The notes beneath the pieces are model-generated. The model was not told the origin of the DNA and did not search any database. It saw nothing but the letters and a program-made list of their open reading frames with translations. Of a stretch of DNA of 64,000 nt, positions 55,188-63,951 are shown piece by piece (position 1 is the first letter of the stretch; every line of letters begins with the position of its first letter). A program made the translations under genes and the position numbers. The stretch is from Streptosporangium album (GTDB lineage Bacteria > Actinomycetota > Actinomycetes > Streptosporangiales > Streptosporangiaceae). The stretch is taken from contig NZ_JACHJU010000001.1 of assembly GCF_014203795.1 (NCBI RefSeq), forward strand, positions 1,178,001 to 1,242,000, given 5' to 3'.

Positions 55188-55340
55188 TTACGACGCAATG
55201 CTGATAATGTAAGGCGCCTCCTTGTAACCACCTAGCCGAATTATGATCCCGCTGTCAGGATGTTCCTTGCGCACGCCGTCCCATCTTGCATCCATATATG
55301 CACTCCCATATTTGGTGAGCAGGCCGCAGATGGTCCCCAT
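55188..55340 (-). CDS. Short ORF of low GC3, possibly a gene remnant
   Basis: Fifty codons run from ATG 55340 to TAA: GTICGLLTKYGSAYMDARWD, GVRKEHPDSGIIIRLGGYKE, APYIISIAS. The reading is coherent and stays open upstream to about 55522 without a start. Codon use (many third-position A/T) is unlike the neighbours, which suggests foreign origin. Family unknown; it could be the C-terminus of a broken gene. Confidence 0.35.
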   Translation of the reverse strand: MGTICGLLTKYGSAYMDARWDGVRKEHPDSGIIIRLGGYKEAPYIISIAS

Positions 55341-55954
55341 GGCAGTTCGCAGGCTCGTGGGCGCAGGGAAGGCATCATCGGAGTGCTCCGGGGAAGTGCA
55401 GGAACAGCGAGCGGGATACGGCGCAGCCGGCTGATAAAAGACCGGTCCGTGCTGAACTTCCGGGGGTGACCGGCAGCCCGACTGCGTGAAGTCCCTACGG
55501 GGTGTTAGGTAACTCGGGAGGCCCGATCAGACCGAAAATCGTTTCGGTCGTATTGGTTGCCCCGGCCATCGCGGCTTTCGGAGACGTCAACAGCGCGGAC
55601 GCCGATCCGGTACGGCCTGCGGGGGCAGGATGTACACGCTGACCGGCCCCCGAGGCGCTCACCCCCGGCGTCAGGCGTCCCTCCGGCTGATCGGCGGCCG
55701 GGCCAGGGTGCCGATCGTGACCATGTTCGACCTCGACGCCTACGAGAGCGGCCTCGTCACGGCGGCGGGCGGAGGGTCCGTCCCGCCGCGCTGACACCTC
55801 GGCGACCGGGGCGGGAGTCGCCGACAGGTAGGGCACGGCGTGGCACCGGGGAAGGCAGTGCCCGTGGCCAGGACCCGCCCCCGGCCCCGGACCCGGTCGG
55901 CCCACAGGGCGGAGCAGCGCTATACCCCTGGAGTAACGCTGCTACCGAAATCAT
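55341..55954. other. Intergenic stretch with gene scraps
   Basis: A plus-strand frame from ATG 55629 to TGA 55793 reads YTLTGPRGAHPRRQASLRLI then PIVTMFDLDAYESGLVTAAG, a plausible protein ending without an identified family. Nothing else here is convincing. Confidence 0.3.
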
Positions 55955-55969
55955 GTTATCGTTGATAAC
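55955..55969. promoter_or_regulatory. TetR-type operator before the SDR operon
   Basis: GTTATCGTTGATAAC is a perfect 6-3-6 palindrome 47 bp before the start of the first SDR gene. The TetR-family regulator encoded two genes downstream (57783) is the likely binder. Confidence 0.65.
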
Positions 55970-56016
55970 GTCAGGTTGAGACGGACCTCAACCCAGCGGA
56001 GACGAGGAGCAATGCC

Positions 56017-56763
56017 ATGAGCGAGCAACCGACCACTTCACGCCGGGTGGCCGTCGTCACCGGCGGGTCCCGCGGCATCGGCCGGGAGAGCGCCGAGCGG
56101 CTGGCGTCCGACGGGTTCGCCGTCGTCGTCAACTACGCGGGCAACCAGACCGAGGCCGAGGCCGCGGTCTCGGCCATCGTCGCCGCCGGTGGGCAGGCGA
56201 TCGCCTTCCGCGCCGACGTGGCCGACGAGGCCGCGGTGTCGGCGCTCTTCGACGTGGCCGAGAAGACCTACGGGGGAGTCGACGTGGTCGTGCACGCGGC
56301 GGGCGTCATGACGCTGGCCCCTCTGGTCGACACCGACCTGGACGCCCTGGACCGGATGCACCGCACGAACATCCGCGGGACGTTCGTCGTCGACCAGCAG
56401 GCCGCACGCCGGCTGCGCGACGGCGGGGCGATCATCAACTTCTCCAGCTCCGTGCTGTCGCTGGCCATCCCCGGCTACAGCGCCTATGCCGCCAGCAAGG
56501 GGGCGGTCGAGGCCATGACCCTGATCCTGGCCCGGGAGATGCGCGGGCGGGACATCACCGTCAACGCCGTGGCCCCCGGACCGACCGCCACCGCGCTGTT
56601 CCTGGACGGCAAGGACGAGGAGACCGTCGCGAGGATGGCCGCCCAGCCGCCGCTGGAGCGCCTGGGCACCCCACGGGACATCGCCGAGGTCGTCTCCTTC
56701 CTCGCCGGCCCCGCCCGCTGGGTCAACGGCCAGGTGCTGCGCGCCAACGGCGGCATCGTCTGA
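56017..56763 (+). CDS. Short-chain dehydrogenase/reductase (FabG-like)
   Basis: This 248-residue classical SDR starts at ATG 56017 with GAGGAG upstream. It has TGGSRGIGRESAERLA (TGxxxGIG, NADPH), NYAGNQTEAEA with the second-strand pattern of NADP use, a HAAGVMTLAPL motif, catalytic NFSSSVLS Ser, YSAYAASKGA (YxxxK) and the VNAVAPGPTATALF segment. It reduces a carbonyl compound; the substrate is not inferable. It is the first gene of a three-gene set (SDR, SDR, TetR) on one strand, headed by a palindromic operator. Confidence 0.93.
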   Translation: MSEQPTTSRRVAVVTGGSRGIGRESAERLASDGFAVVVNYAGNQTEAEAAVSAIVAAGGQAIAFRADVADEAAVSALFDVAEKTYGGVDVVVHAAGVMTLAPLVDTDLDALDRMHRTNIRGTFVVDQQAARRLRDGGAIINFSSSVLSLAIPGYSAYAASKGAVEAMTLILAREMRGRDITVNAVAPGPTATALFLDGKDEETVARMAAQPPLERLGTPRDIAEVVSFLAGPARWVNGQVLRANGGIV

Positions 56764-56816
56764 CGCGCGCCCGTGTTCCCCCGCCCTTCCCGCTCAATCA
56801 ACCGAGGAGTTCCGTC

Positions 56817-57713
56817 ATGGGCAAGACAGTCTTGATCACGGGTGCCGGTTCCGGTTTCGGGGCGCTGACCGCACGAGCGCTGGCCCAGGCCGGGCACACC
56901 GTCTACGCCGCGATGCGCGACACCACCGGCCGCAACGCCGGCCGTGTCGCCGATGCCAAGGCCTACGCCGCCGAGCAGCGGGTGGACCTGCGCACCGTGG
57001 AACTCGACGTGCTCTCCCAGGAGTCCGCCGACGCCGCCGTCGCCACCGTCCTGGCCGAGGCCGGTGCCCTCGACGTGCTCATCCACAACGCCGGCCACAT
57101 GGTCACCGGCCCCACCGAGGCCTTCACCCCCGAGGAGCTGGCGGCCGTCTACGACACCAACGTGCTGGGCACCCAGCGCGTCAACCGGGCCGCCCTGCCC
57201 CACCTGCGCGCCCAGCAGAGCGGCCTCGTGCTGTGGATCGGCTCCACGTCCACCAGGGGCGGCACCCCGCCCTACCTCGCCCCGTACTTCGCCGCCAAGG
57301 CCGCCATGGACTCCCTTGCCGTCTCCTACGCCGCCGAACTGGCCCGCTTCAACATCGAGACCTCCATCGTCGTGCCAGGCTCCTTCACCTCCGGTACCAA
57401 CCACTTCGCCACCGGCGGACATCCCGCCGAGCAGACCGTCATCCCCGCCTACGAGGAGCGCTACGCCGGCCTGATGGACCAGGTCTCGCAGCGCCTGGCC
57501 GCCCTCGCACCGGCCGGCGCCGACGTGTCCCAGGTCGCCGACGCCATCGTCGAGGTCGTCGACGCCCCGCACGGCACCCGGCCGTTCCGCGTCCACATCG
57601 ACCCCGCAGGGGACGGCGCCGAGGAGGTCAGCCAGGTCGCCGACCGCATCCGCGCCGAGTTCCTCACCCGCATCGGCCTCGAAGACCTCCTCATCCCCCA
57701 CACCACCGCCTGA
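56817..57713 (+). CDS. Short-chain dehydrogenase/reductase, second of pair
   Basis: This 298-residue SDR has LITGAGSGFGALTARALAQA (TGxxSGFG), LDVLIHNAGHMVTGP, IGSTSTRGG with catalytic Ser, and YLAPYFAAKAAMDSLAVSYA with YxxxK. A C-terminal extension (VSQVADRIRAEFLTRIGLED) follows. The sequence after GSGFG suggests an oxidoreductase of the large classical group acting on bulky substrates. GAGGAG lies before the ATG at 56817. The gene begins 53 bp after the first SDR. Confidence 0.92.
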   Translation: MGKTVLITGAGSGFGALTARALAQAGHTVYAAMRDTTGRNAGRVADAKAYAAEQRVDLRTVELDVLSQESADAAVATVLAEAGALDVLIHNAGHMVTGPTEAFTPEELAAVYDTNVLGTQRVNRAALPHLRAQQSGLVLWIGSTSTRGGTPPYLAPYFAAKAAMDSLAVSYAAELARFNIETSIVVPGSFTSGTNHFATGGHPAEQTVIPAYEERYAGLMDQVSQRLAALAPAGADVSQVADAIVEVVDAPHGTRPFRVHIDPAGDGAEEVSQVADRIRAEFLTRIGLEDLLIPHTTA

Positions 57714-57782
57714 CCTTCGGCCGGGAGGAGGACGGGTCGCCGCGCTTAGCATCGCTACGCTGATCTTGATAGCGTCGTTTCC

Positions 57783-58511
57783 ATGAGTACGCGAACACGC
57801 ATCCTGGAAGTGGCGGCCGGCCTGGTCGCGGAGTCTCCGGACGGGGATGTCTCCACACGGGCCGTGTGCGAGGCCGCGCAGGTGGGCGCCCCGGCGCTCT
57901 ACCGGCACTTCAAAGACAAAGAGGGTCTGCTGTCGGCCGTCGTCGACTATGGCTTCGACAAGTACCTGGCGACGAAGCGGCGGCGCAGCCCCGGCGCAGA
58001 CCCCGTGGAGGACCTGCGCAACGGCTGGGACAGCCACGTGGACTTCGCCCTGCAGAACCCGAACCTGTACCGGCTGATGAACTCCCCCGCGATGCGCACA
58101 CCGCCGGCCGCGGCGCTGGAGTCCCATCAGATCCTCACACGGGACCTGGAACGGGCGGCGGCACAGGGCAAACTGCGCCTCGCCCCCGAACTCGCCGCCC
58201 AGATCGTCATGTCGGCCAACGTCGGTGTGGCGCTGATGCTTGTCTCCCGCCCTTCGACCTTCACCGACAAGAGCATGTCGCGGCGCGTACGCGACGCCGT
58301 GCACGCGGCCGTCTTCACCCCGGACGTGACCGGCCCGCGCACCGCCTCCGACGACTCCGGGAGCGGCGCGGACGACGTGCAACTGCCCTCCACGGCAGCC
58401 CGGTTGAGCGCGCTGCTGCGCCAGTCGCCGGACTCGGCGCTCAGCGCCGCCGAAACGGCCCTGATGACCGAATGGCTGGACCGGCTCTCGAACACTCCCC
58501 CGAACCGGTAA
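57783..58511 (+). CDS. TetR-family regulator of the SDR pair
   Basis: This 242-residue protein has an N-terminal HTH (RTRILEVAAGLVAESPDGDV, TRAVCEAAQVGAPALYRHFK, DKEGLLSAVVDYGF) and a helical ligand domain (LQNPNLYRLMNSPAMRTPPA, LAPELAAQIVMSANVGVALM). The long acidic C-terminal extension is unusual. An imperfect palindrome, ACGCTGATCTTGATAGCGT, lies about 15 bp upstream. It probably represses the two SDR genes through GTTATCGTTGATAAC and perhaps its own promoter. Confidence 0.92.
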   Translation: MSTRTRILEVAAGLVAESPDGDVSTRAVCEAAQVGAPALYRHFKDKEGLLSAVVDYGFDKYLATKRRRSPGADPVEDLRNGWDSHVDFALQNPNLYRLMNSPAMRTPPAAALESHQILTRDLERAAAQGKLRLAPELAAQIVMSANVGVALMLVSRPSTFTDKSMSRRVRDAVHAAVFTPDVTGPRTASDDSGSGADDVQLPSTAARLSALLRQSPDSALSAAETALMTEWLDRLSNTPPNR

Positions 58512-58576
58512 CCGTTTCCTTGCCGCTGAGACATCCGCTTCTTCGCCGCTGGAACACCCTCGGTGTGCTCACCCGG

Positions 58577-59266
58577 TCATCCGGGCAGCACGTTGATGTC
58601 GCCGGAGCCTGTGGTCATCGTCACCTTGTGCGGGGAACTCACGACGTTCTTCACGGAAACCTGGATTTCGCCCGATCCCGCCTTGGTTCTCACTTCGTAC
58701 GGCCCGTCGGGGACGTGGAGGGTCGCGTTGCCCGAACCGGTCTTCATGTCGACGCCGCCGGGGACGGCGGTGTACTTCAACTCGGCATCGCCCGATCTGG
58801 TCTCGACGGAGACCTGCTCTCCCGCCAGGCCTGTGCCCTTCACGTTGCCCGATCCCACGGAGACGCCGATCGGCCCCGTCAGGGACGTCAGCGTGATGTC
58901 ACCCGAGCCTCCGTCCAGGTCCACCTGCAGCCCCTTGGGGATCTCGATCTTGTAGTCGACGCCGCAGTTGTCCCACTTCGCCGGGCAGTCATAGGACATG
59001 GACAGCAGGTCGCCGTCGACCTTGTGCTCGGTCTCGGGCTTTTCGTCATTCCACCGGAGCATCTCGACGACCCGGACGGCGTTCCCACCGGTCTCGGTGA
59101 TGTCGGCGTCACCGGACCCGCTCTTGAGGCTCAGCTTGGCCACCTTGTCCGTCACCTGGTACGTCACGGTGTCCCGGTTGGCGGAGCCGCCGATGCTCGT
59201 CAGCCCGCACCCCGTCAACAACGCCGCGGAGACCAGCAGGCCGCCTGCCATCACGATCGTCTTCAT
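58577..59266 (-). CDS. DUF4097-type lipoprotein
   Basis: This 229-residue protein starts at ATG 59266. The lipoprotein signal TIVMAGGLLVSAALLTGC has a lipobox Cys near residue 20. The mature part is a DUF4097 beta-solenoid built of repeating LKSGSGDADITETGG, VDLDGGSGDITLTSLTG, VSVGSGNVKGTGL, VETRSGDAELKYTAVPG, DMKTGSGNATLHVPDG and VTMTTGSGDINVLPG units, each with the GSGD/GSGN turn. It would form an elongated surface structure on the membrane. Function unknown. Confidence 0.9.
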   Translation of the reverse strand: MKTIVMAGGLLVSAALLTGCGLTSIGGSANRDTVTYQVTDKVAKLSLKSGSGDADITETGGNAVRVVEMLRWNDEKPETEHKVDGDLLSMSYDCPAKWDNCGVDYKIEIPKGLQVDLDGGSGDITLTSLTGPIGVSVGSGNVKGTGLAGEQVSVETRSGDAELKYTAVPGGVDMKTGSGNATLHVPDGPYEVRTKAGSGEIQVSVKNVVSSPHKVTMTTGSGDINVLPG

Positions 59267-59498
59267 GCCTTGGATCATTGCGCGGACGTCGCCGCCGCGC
59301 ATCGGGGGACGCCCCTGAAGGGCCCCTCGGGGAAACCCTGAACGTGCCGCCCGGGACGGCGGCCACGGCTCAGGTGGCGCCGGGTCCGGTCGGCAGGCGC
59401 ATGGCCCCGAACCCGAGAGGCCACCGGCCAGGCCCCGGCCTCCGCGTTCCCGTGACCTCGGGCTGAGCAGGCAGATGGAGGGCGCCTAACCTGGGGAG

Positions 59499-60191
59499 AT
59501 GGCATTCATCCCACGACGCATGCCGACCGCGGCGGCACTCGTTCTGCTCAGCGTGACCGGCATCGCCATGACGACGGCTGCGGCGTCACCGCCGGGGACC
59601 CCTCCCCCCGGCCCACCGCAGACGTTCACCGCCACGGTGACGCCGGTGTCCCCGGACCAGCTGAGCCATTCCTGGCGCCGAGGTTGCCCGGTGCGTCCCG
59701 ACGACCTCAGGATGATCAGCATGACCTACTGGGGTTTCGACGGCAGGCCCCACACGGGAGAGCTGGTGGTCAACAGGTCGGTAACCGGCCAGGTCGTCTC
59801 GGCCTTCAAGAAGTTGTACGGTCAGCGCTTCCCCATACGGCAGATGCGACGGGTGGACGTCTACAAGGGCAGCGACGACGCCTCCATGGCGGCGGACAAC
59901 ACCTCGGCCTTCAACTGCCGGCGCGTCGAGACCTCAGGCAGTTGGTCGCAGCACGCCTACGGCCTGGCGATCGATGTCAACCCCCGGGAGAACCCCTATA
60001 TCCACCCCTATCCCGGCGGCACCGTCGATCCCGCGAACGCGAAAGACTACGTTCGGCGGCCCCTGCACCGGCCGGGGGTCATCAACCCCGGTGACGACGT
60101 GGTGAGCGCGTTCAAGAAGATCGGCTGGGGCTGGGGCGGGTCCTGGTCGAGTGAGAAGGACTACCAGCACTTCTCCCAGAACGGACGGTGA
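59499..60191 (+). CDS. Secreted M15-family peptidase (D,D- or L,D-peptidase)
   Basis: This 230-residue exported zinc peptidase has a signal peptide (PTAAALVLLSVTGIAMTTAA) and then a Pro-rich linker. The domain reads RMISMTYWGFDGRPHTGELV, PIRQMRRVDVYKGSDDASMA, and TSGSWSQHAYGLAIDVNPRE holding the SxHxxGxAxD metal motif. DYQHFS near the end supplies the last His ligand. The family cleaves peptidoglycan peptides. A L,D-transpeptidase gene follows in the same direction, 95 bp on. Confidence 0.92.
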   Translation: MAFIPRRMPTAAALVLLSVTGIAMTTAAASPPGTPPPGPPQTFTATVTPVSPDQLSHSWRRGCPVRPDDLRMISMTYWGFDGRPHTGELVVNRSVTGQVVSAFKKLYGQRFPIRQMRRVDVYKGSDDASMAADNTSAFNCRRVETSGSWSQHAYGLAIDVNPRENPYIHPYPGGTVDPANAKDYVRRPLHRPGVINPGDDVVSAFKKIGWGWGGSWSSEKDYQHFSQNGR

Positions 60192-60286
60192 CGTCTCCGC
60201 GATGGCGTCTCCCGATGCCGTGCCACCACCGGAAAGAGCGGGGGCGCCATGCCGGGCGAGACTCTCGCCTGGTTAGCGTGAGCTGT

Positions 60287-61003
60287 ATGGACAACGCTGA
60301 TCGGAGAGCGGCTGCGGACCTGATGATGGCTTCCGCCCGCGTGTGTGCCGCTCTGCTTGCACTCGTCATGATCTTCAGTGGGTTTTCCGGTGCCCGTGCC
60401 GCGTACGCGTCTGCGTCTGAGGCCGCTCTGCCGCCCCCGTCGCCGGGACGGCAGCTCATCACCGTGACGGCGGACTCCTACCAGAAGACCACTGCCACAC
60501 TGGTCGCCTACACCGCAGAGGACGGCCGGTGGGTGAAGGTGTACGGGCCGTGGACAGCGAACGTCGGCGAGAACGGCATCGCCCCGCCAGGCCAGAAGCG
60601 GGAGGGCGACGGGCGCACCCCGTCCGGCACGTACGGGTTCGACTTCATGTTCGGGATCAAGCCCAACCCCGGTGTGAAGTTCCCCTACCGGCAGGTGTTC
60701 TCCTACGACAAGTGGGATGACGACCCCACCAGCCCCCTCTACAACGAGTGGGTGGATACCCGCTACGCCGATCCCGGCGCCAATCCCGAGAGCATGATGA
60801 ACCCCCCGGCATACAACTATGGTGCCGTGATCGCCTACAACACCAAGGCTCGCACCCCCTACCTGGGTAGCGCGATCTTCCTCCACGTCAGCACCGGCGC
60901 GCCCACCGCCGGCTGCGTCAGCCTGCCGGTCGACGAACTGCTGCAGGTGCTGCGCTGGATGGATCCGAAGCACTCCCCGCAGATAGACATCAGAGTCGCG
61001 TGA
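60287..61003 (+). CDS. Secreted L,D-transpeptidase (YkuD fold)
   Basis: This 238-residue protein starts at ATG 60287 with a signal peptide (VCAALLALVMIFSGFSGARA). The catalytic domain has DGRTPSGTYGFDFMFGI, NYGAVIAYN, AIFLHVSTGAPTAGCVSLP (His...Cys with the GCVSLP motif). It would form 3-3 cross-links in peptidoglycan or act on related acceptors outside the cell. No typical ribosome-binding site is seen; the message may be nearly leaderless. It belongs to an envelope-oriented run of genes (58.6-61.6 kb). Confidence 0.92.
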   Translation: MDNADRRAAADLMMASARVCAALLALVMIFSGFSGARAAYASASEAALPPPSPGRQLITVTADSYQKTTATLVAYTAEDGRWVKVYGPWTANVGENGIAPPGQKREGDGRTPSGTYGFDFMFGIKPNPGVKFPYRQVFSYDKWDDDPTSPLYNEWVDTRYADPGANPESMMNPPAYNYGAVIAYNTKARTPYLGSAIFLHVSTGAPTAGCVSLPVDELLQVLRWMDPKHSPQIDIRVA

Positions 61004-61181
61004 CGCGGGAGCGGTGACTCGTCCGCGTGTCGGCGGAGACTTCGGGCGGGTTGCCGTCGTGCGCTCCGGGTGGGGCGGCCGAGCCCACGCCGCCCGGCGG
61101 CGGCCCCGGCGTCAGGGCCGCCGCCGGAGCTGCTCTCACCCGCTTTCCCCCCGGATGAGAACAGCTCTCGCACCAGGCCCC

Positions 61182-61583
61182 TCAGCCGCAGTGCACCCCG
61201 TGCACCTCGCGCTTGGTGTTACCGATCCACCCCGAGACGTCAATGCACTTGTGCCTGGCCGAGAGGTACACCGGGCCCGCGTACTGCGCGAACTGCCCGT
61301 AGTCATGGTCGGCAAACGTGCCCTTGGAGAGGCTGATGGTCACCGACTTGTAGGTCACGCCGACCCTGGAGCCACGGGCGATGGCGCAGTTCTTTCCGTT
61401 GCGGGAGTTGTAGTAGAGCTCGATGACACCCTTCTTCGGGCCGCTCTTGGGGATGTTGTAGGTGTCGATCAGGCTGTAGCCGCCGCAGGGGACGGCCGCG
61501 TTCGCCGGGGCCGTACCGGCCACCAGGCAGGTGGAGACCATGACCGCGCCCGCCAGAGCCGCGAACTTGCTCCGAGTGTTCAT
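61182..61583 (-). CDS. Spore-associated protein A-like secreted protein
   Basis: This 133-residue exported protein starts at ATG 61583 after GGAAAGGAAA. The signal peptide is KFAALAGAVMVSTCLVAGTA, with cleavage at ANA. The mature part, GGYSLIDTYNIPKSGPKKGV, IELYYNSRNGKNCAIARGS, FAQYAGPVYLSARHKCIDVS, GWIGNTKREVHGVHCG, resembles SapA of streptomycetes (IELYYNS...NC, YAGPVYL, C-ID-G-I) with four Cys. SapA is found on spores; the exact role is unclear. Confidence 0.8.
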   Translation of the reverse strand: MNTRSKFAALAGAVMVSTCLVAGTAPANAAVPCGGYSLIDTYNIPKSGPKKGVIELYYNSRNGKNCAIARGSRVGVTYKSVTISLSKGTFADHDYGQFAQYAGPVYLSARHKCIDVSGWIGNTKREVHGVHCG

Positions 61584-61830
61584 GCGTTTCCTTTCCGATC
61601 ATCGACGTCCCACCGAAGCCCCGGGGGCTCCGCGAGGACCGAAGGAACTAATGATCTTATAGAGGTTTTTGTCAGGTCATGAGGCGGGTGGTGAACCTGT
61701 GCGCAGCCGACGGGATCCGCCCAGGTCGGCGACCCGGACGGGGAACAGGCCACCTGGCGCATCGTCTGTCGCGGACCGCCCGCCCGCCGGCCGGGAACGT
61801 CTCCGGCGATTCGGATCTCCGCGCGCGATC

Positions 61831-61860
61831 TTGACTATATTTCGTTCAACGAAATATAGT
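61831..61860 (+). promoter_or_regulatory. Promoter with 27-bp perfect palindrome in its spacer
   Basis: A -35 TTGACT (61831-61836) and a -10 TATAGT (61855-61860) are separated by 18 bp. A perfect palindrome runs from 61834 to 61860, with arms ACTATATTTCGTT and AACGAAATATAGT around one base. TTCGTT-N-AACGAA cores are like IclR-type sites. It lies 250 bp before the next plus-strand gene (62111). The remainder of 61584-62110 shows no gene. Confidence 0.6.
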
Positions 61861-62110
61861 CCTCCGTACGCCTGGGAGATCATCTGCGGCATTCGCCGTT
61901 TCCGCGGCTTTCCGCATCACCAGATGTGGAGCCGCCTCGACAGCCACCGCCGTCCAGCCTCGGCCACGGCTTACGTGTCAGCCGGTTCGAGAGCACCCGG
62001 TCGCATCGGGATCAGGAACAGCCGAGGGCGACTTTCCGCCGTTCCCACCGGACTGGACGACGGAGCCCCTGGGCGGCCTCCGGTCGAGGGGGCGCGGCAG
62101 AATGTCCGGC

Positions 62111-63076
62111 ATGGAAGCCCGCATCGCGATAGCCCCGTCCGCCGAAGTGGGCAAGGCCTACGGCCGCGCCAACTCCCCCGGCATCGACCACCTGCGCTCG
62201 GAGATCGAGAAGGCCGTGGCCGGCGGCGGCGGCGTCAACGTCGCCCCGGCCGAGGCCAACGGGCTCGTCTGGCTCATCCCCGGCGAGCCGGAACAGCTCC
62301 GGCAGACGCTGGACGACCATCCCGGGATCGGGTGGGTGCAGTTCCCCTGGGCGGGGGTGGAGCGGTTCGCGACGTCCGGTCTCTTCCACCGGCCGACGGT
62401 CTTCACCTGCGCCAAGGGGTCCTTCGCCGGGCAGGTCGGCGAGCACGCGCTGCTGCTGATCCTGGCCTGCCTGCGCAGCGTCGTACGGCAGGCGCGGACG
62501 CCCCGCTGGCACGCGGTGGATCCCCGGTCCCTGCACGGGCGGCGGGTGACGATCCTCGGTGGCGGCGGCATCTCCGCCGAGCTCGTCCGTCTCCTGCAGC
62601 CCTTCGGCTGCCGGATCCGGGTGATCCGCCGCCGGGCCGAGAAGGTCGAGGGCGCCGAGGAGACGCTGCCGCCGGCGGCGTTGCACGCCGCGCTTCCCGA
62701 GACCGACGTCCTGGTGGTGGCCCTCGCCCTGACCTCCGAGACGAGGAACATCATCGGTGCCGCCGAGCTGGCGCTGCTGCCCCCGCAGGCCGTCGTCGTC
62801 AACGTCGCGCGTGGTGCGCACATCCAGACCGACGCGCTCACCGAGGCCCTGCGCGCGGGGACGATCTCCGCCGCCGGCCTGGACGTGACGGATCCCGAGC
62901 CGCTCCCCGAGGGGCACCCCCTGTGGGACGACCCCAGGGTTCTCATCACCTCACACTGCGCGGACTCCGCCGAATACGTCCTGCGGATGCTCTGCGAGCG
63001 GGTGGAGCGGAACGTGCGCCACCTGCGGGAGGGCCGGCCGCTCGAAGGGGTGATCGACCCCGCCACGGGATACTGA
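62111..63076 (+). CDS. D-isomer-specific 2-hydroxyacid dehydrogenase
   Basis: This 321-residue NAD(P)-dependent dehydrogenase starts at ATG 62111. It has an N-terminal catalytic part with GIGWVQFPWAGVERF and KGSFAGQVGEHALLLILACL. The Rossmann nucleotide motif is VTILGGGGISAELVRLLQPF, followed by TDVLVVALALTSETRNIIGA, VVNVARGAHIQTDALTEALR (catalytic Arg), AGLDVTDPEPLPEGHPLW (Glu) and a HCADS in place of the usual HxxG His segment. It reduces a 2-keto acid or related compound. It may be driven by the promoter at 61831. Confidence 0.9.
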   Translation: MEARIAIAPSAEVGKAYGRANSPGIDHLRSEIEKAVAGGGGVNVAPAEANGLVWLIPGEPEQLRQTLDDHPGIGWVQFPWAGVERFATSGLFHRPTVFTCAKGSFAGQVGEHALLLILACLRSVVRQARTPRWHAVDPRSLHGRRVTILGGGGISAELVRLLQPFGCRIRVIRRRAEKVEGAEETLPPAALHAALPETDVLVVALALTSETRNIIGAAELALLPPQAVVVNVARGAHIQTDALTEALRAGTISAAGLDVTDPEPLPEGHPLWDDPRVLITSHCADSAEYVLRMLCERVERNVRHLREGRPLEGVIDPATGY

Positions 63077-63099
63077 CCGCGCCGCGCGTGCTTCCGCCG

Positions 63100-63951
63100 T
63101 CAACCCGTGATGGGTACGGCGCCCGTCGCGGTGGAGATCATGTCCTGGTAGACGAGCGGGTCGGTGGTGGAGGCGCCGAGCCGTACGGTCTTGTTGGTGC
63201 CGTGGTAGTCGCTGGAACCGGTGACCCGGAGCCCGAGGTCGCGGGCGAGGGCGCGCACGTGCGCACGGTCGGCGGCCTGGTGGTCCATGTGGTCGGCCTC
63301 GATGCCCCACATACCCGCCTCAGCCAGTTCGGCGATCAGCGTGTCGGGCACGAGGTGGCCGCGGCTGCTCGCCCTGGGGTGTGCCAGCACCGAGACGCCG
63401 CCGGCCTCGTTCACCAGCCGGACCGCGGTGAACACGTCGATGTCGGCCTTGGGCAGGTAGTAGCGGCGCCCCAGCCATTCCGGGGCGAACGCCTCGTCCA
63501 CCGTCGCGACCAGGCCCCGTCTGATGAGAGCCCGGGCGAGATGGGGGCGGCCCACCGTGCCGCCGGCCACGTACTCGCGGATCTCGGGCACCGTGACGTC
63601 GATGCCGCCGGCGTTCAGCAACGCCACCATCTTGTCCGCCCGCTGCTCGCGGGACCGGCGCACCCGGGCCATCTCCTCGGCCAGCGGCCCGTGGCCGGGG
63701 TCGAACAGGTAGGCCAGCAGGTGCAGCCCCATCGTCGGCTCGGCGCCGTACCACCGGCAGGAGAGCTCGGCGCCGCGCACCAGCGTCAGTCCGGGGGGCA
63801 GAGCGGCGGAGGCGGCCTCCCACCCGGCGGTCGTGTCGTGGTCGGTGAGCGCCACCACGTCCAGCCCTGCCGCGCCCGCCTCCTCCACCAGCGTTCCGGG
63901 AGAGTCGGTGCCGTCGCTGGCGGTGGAATGGGTGTGCAGGTCGATGCGCAT
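63100..63951 (-). CDS. PHP-domain metal-dependent phosphoesterase
   Basis: This 283-residue protein has the PHP metal motifs: DLHTHSTASDGTDSP (HxH near residue 6), VVALTDHDTTAGWEAAS, LVRGAELSCRW, GVSVLAHPRAS, GIEADHMDHQAADRAHVR, and TGSSDYHG near the end. These match the TrpH/RNase AM-like group, which processes 5' ends of small RNAs or nucleotide 3',5'-bisphosphates. It is convergent with the dehydrogenase gene. Confidence 0.93.
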   Translation of the reverse strand: MRIDLHTHSTASDGTDSPGTLVEEAGAAGLDVVALTDHDTTAGWEAASAALPPGLTLVRGAELSCRWYGAEPTMGLHLLAYLFDPGHGPLAEEMARVRRSREQRADKMVALLNAGGIDVTVPEIREYVAGGTVGRPHLARALIRRGLVATVDEAFAPEWLGRRYYLPKADIDVFTAVRLVNEAGGVSVLAHPRASSRGHLVPDTLIAELAEAGMWGIEADHMDHQAADRAHVRALARDLGLRVTGSSDYHGTNKTVRLGASTTDPLVYQDMISTATGAVPITG

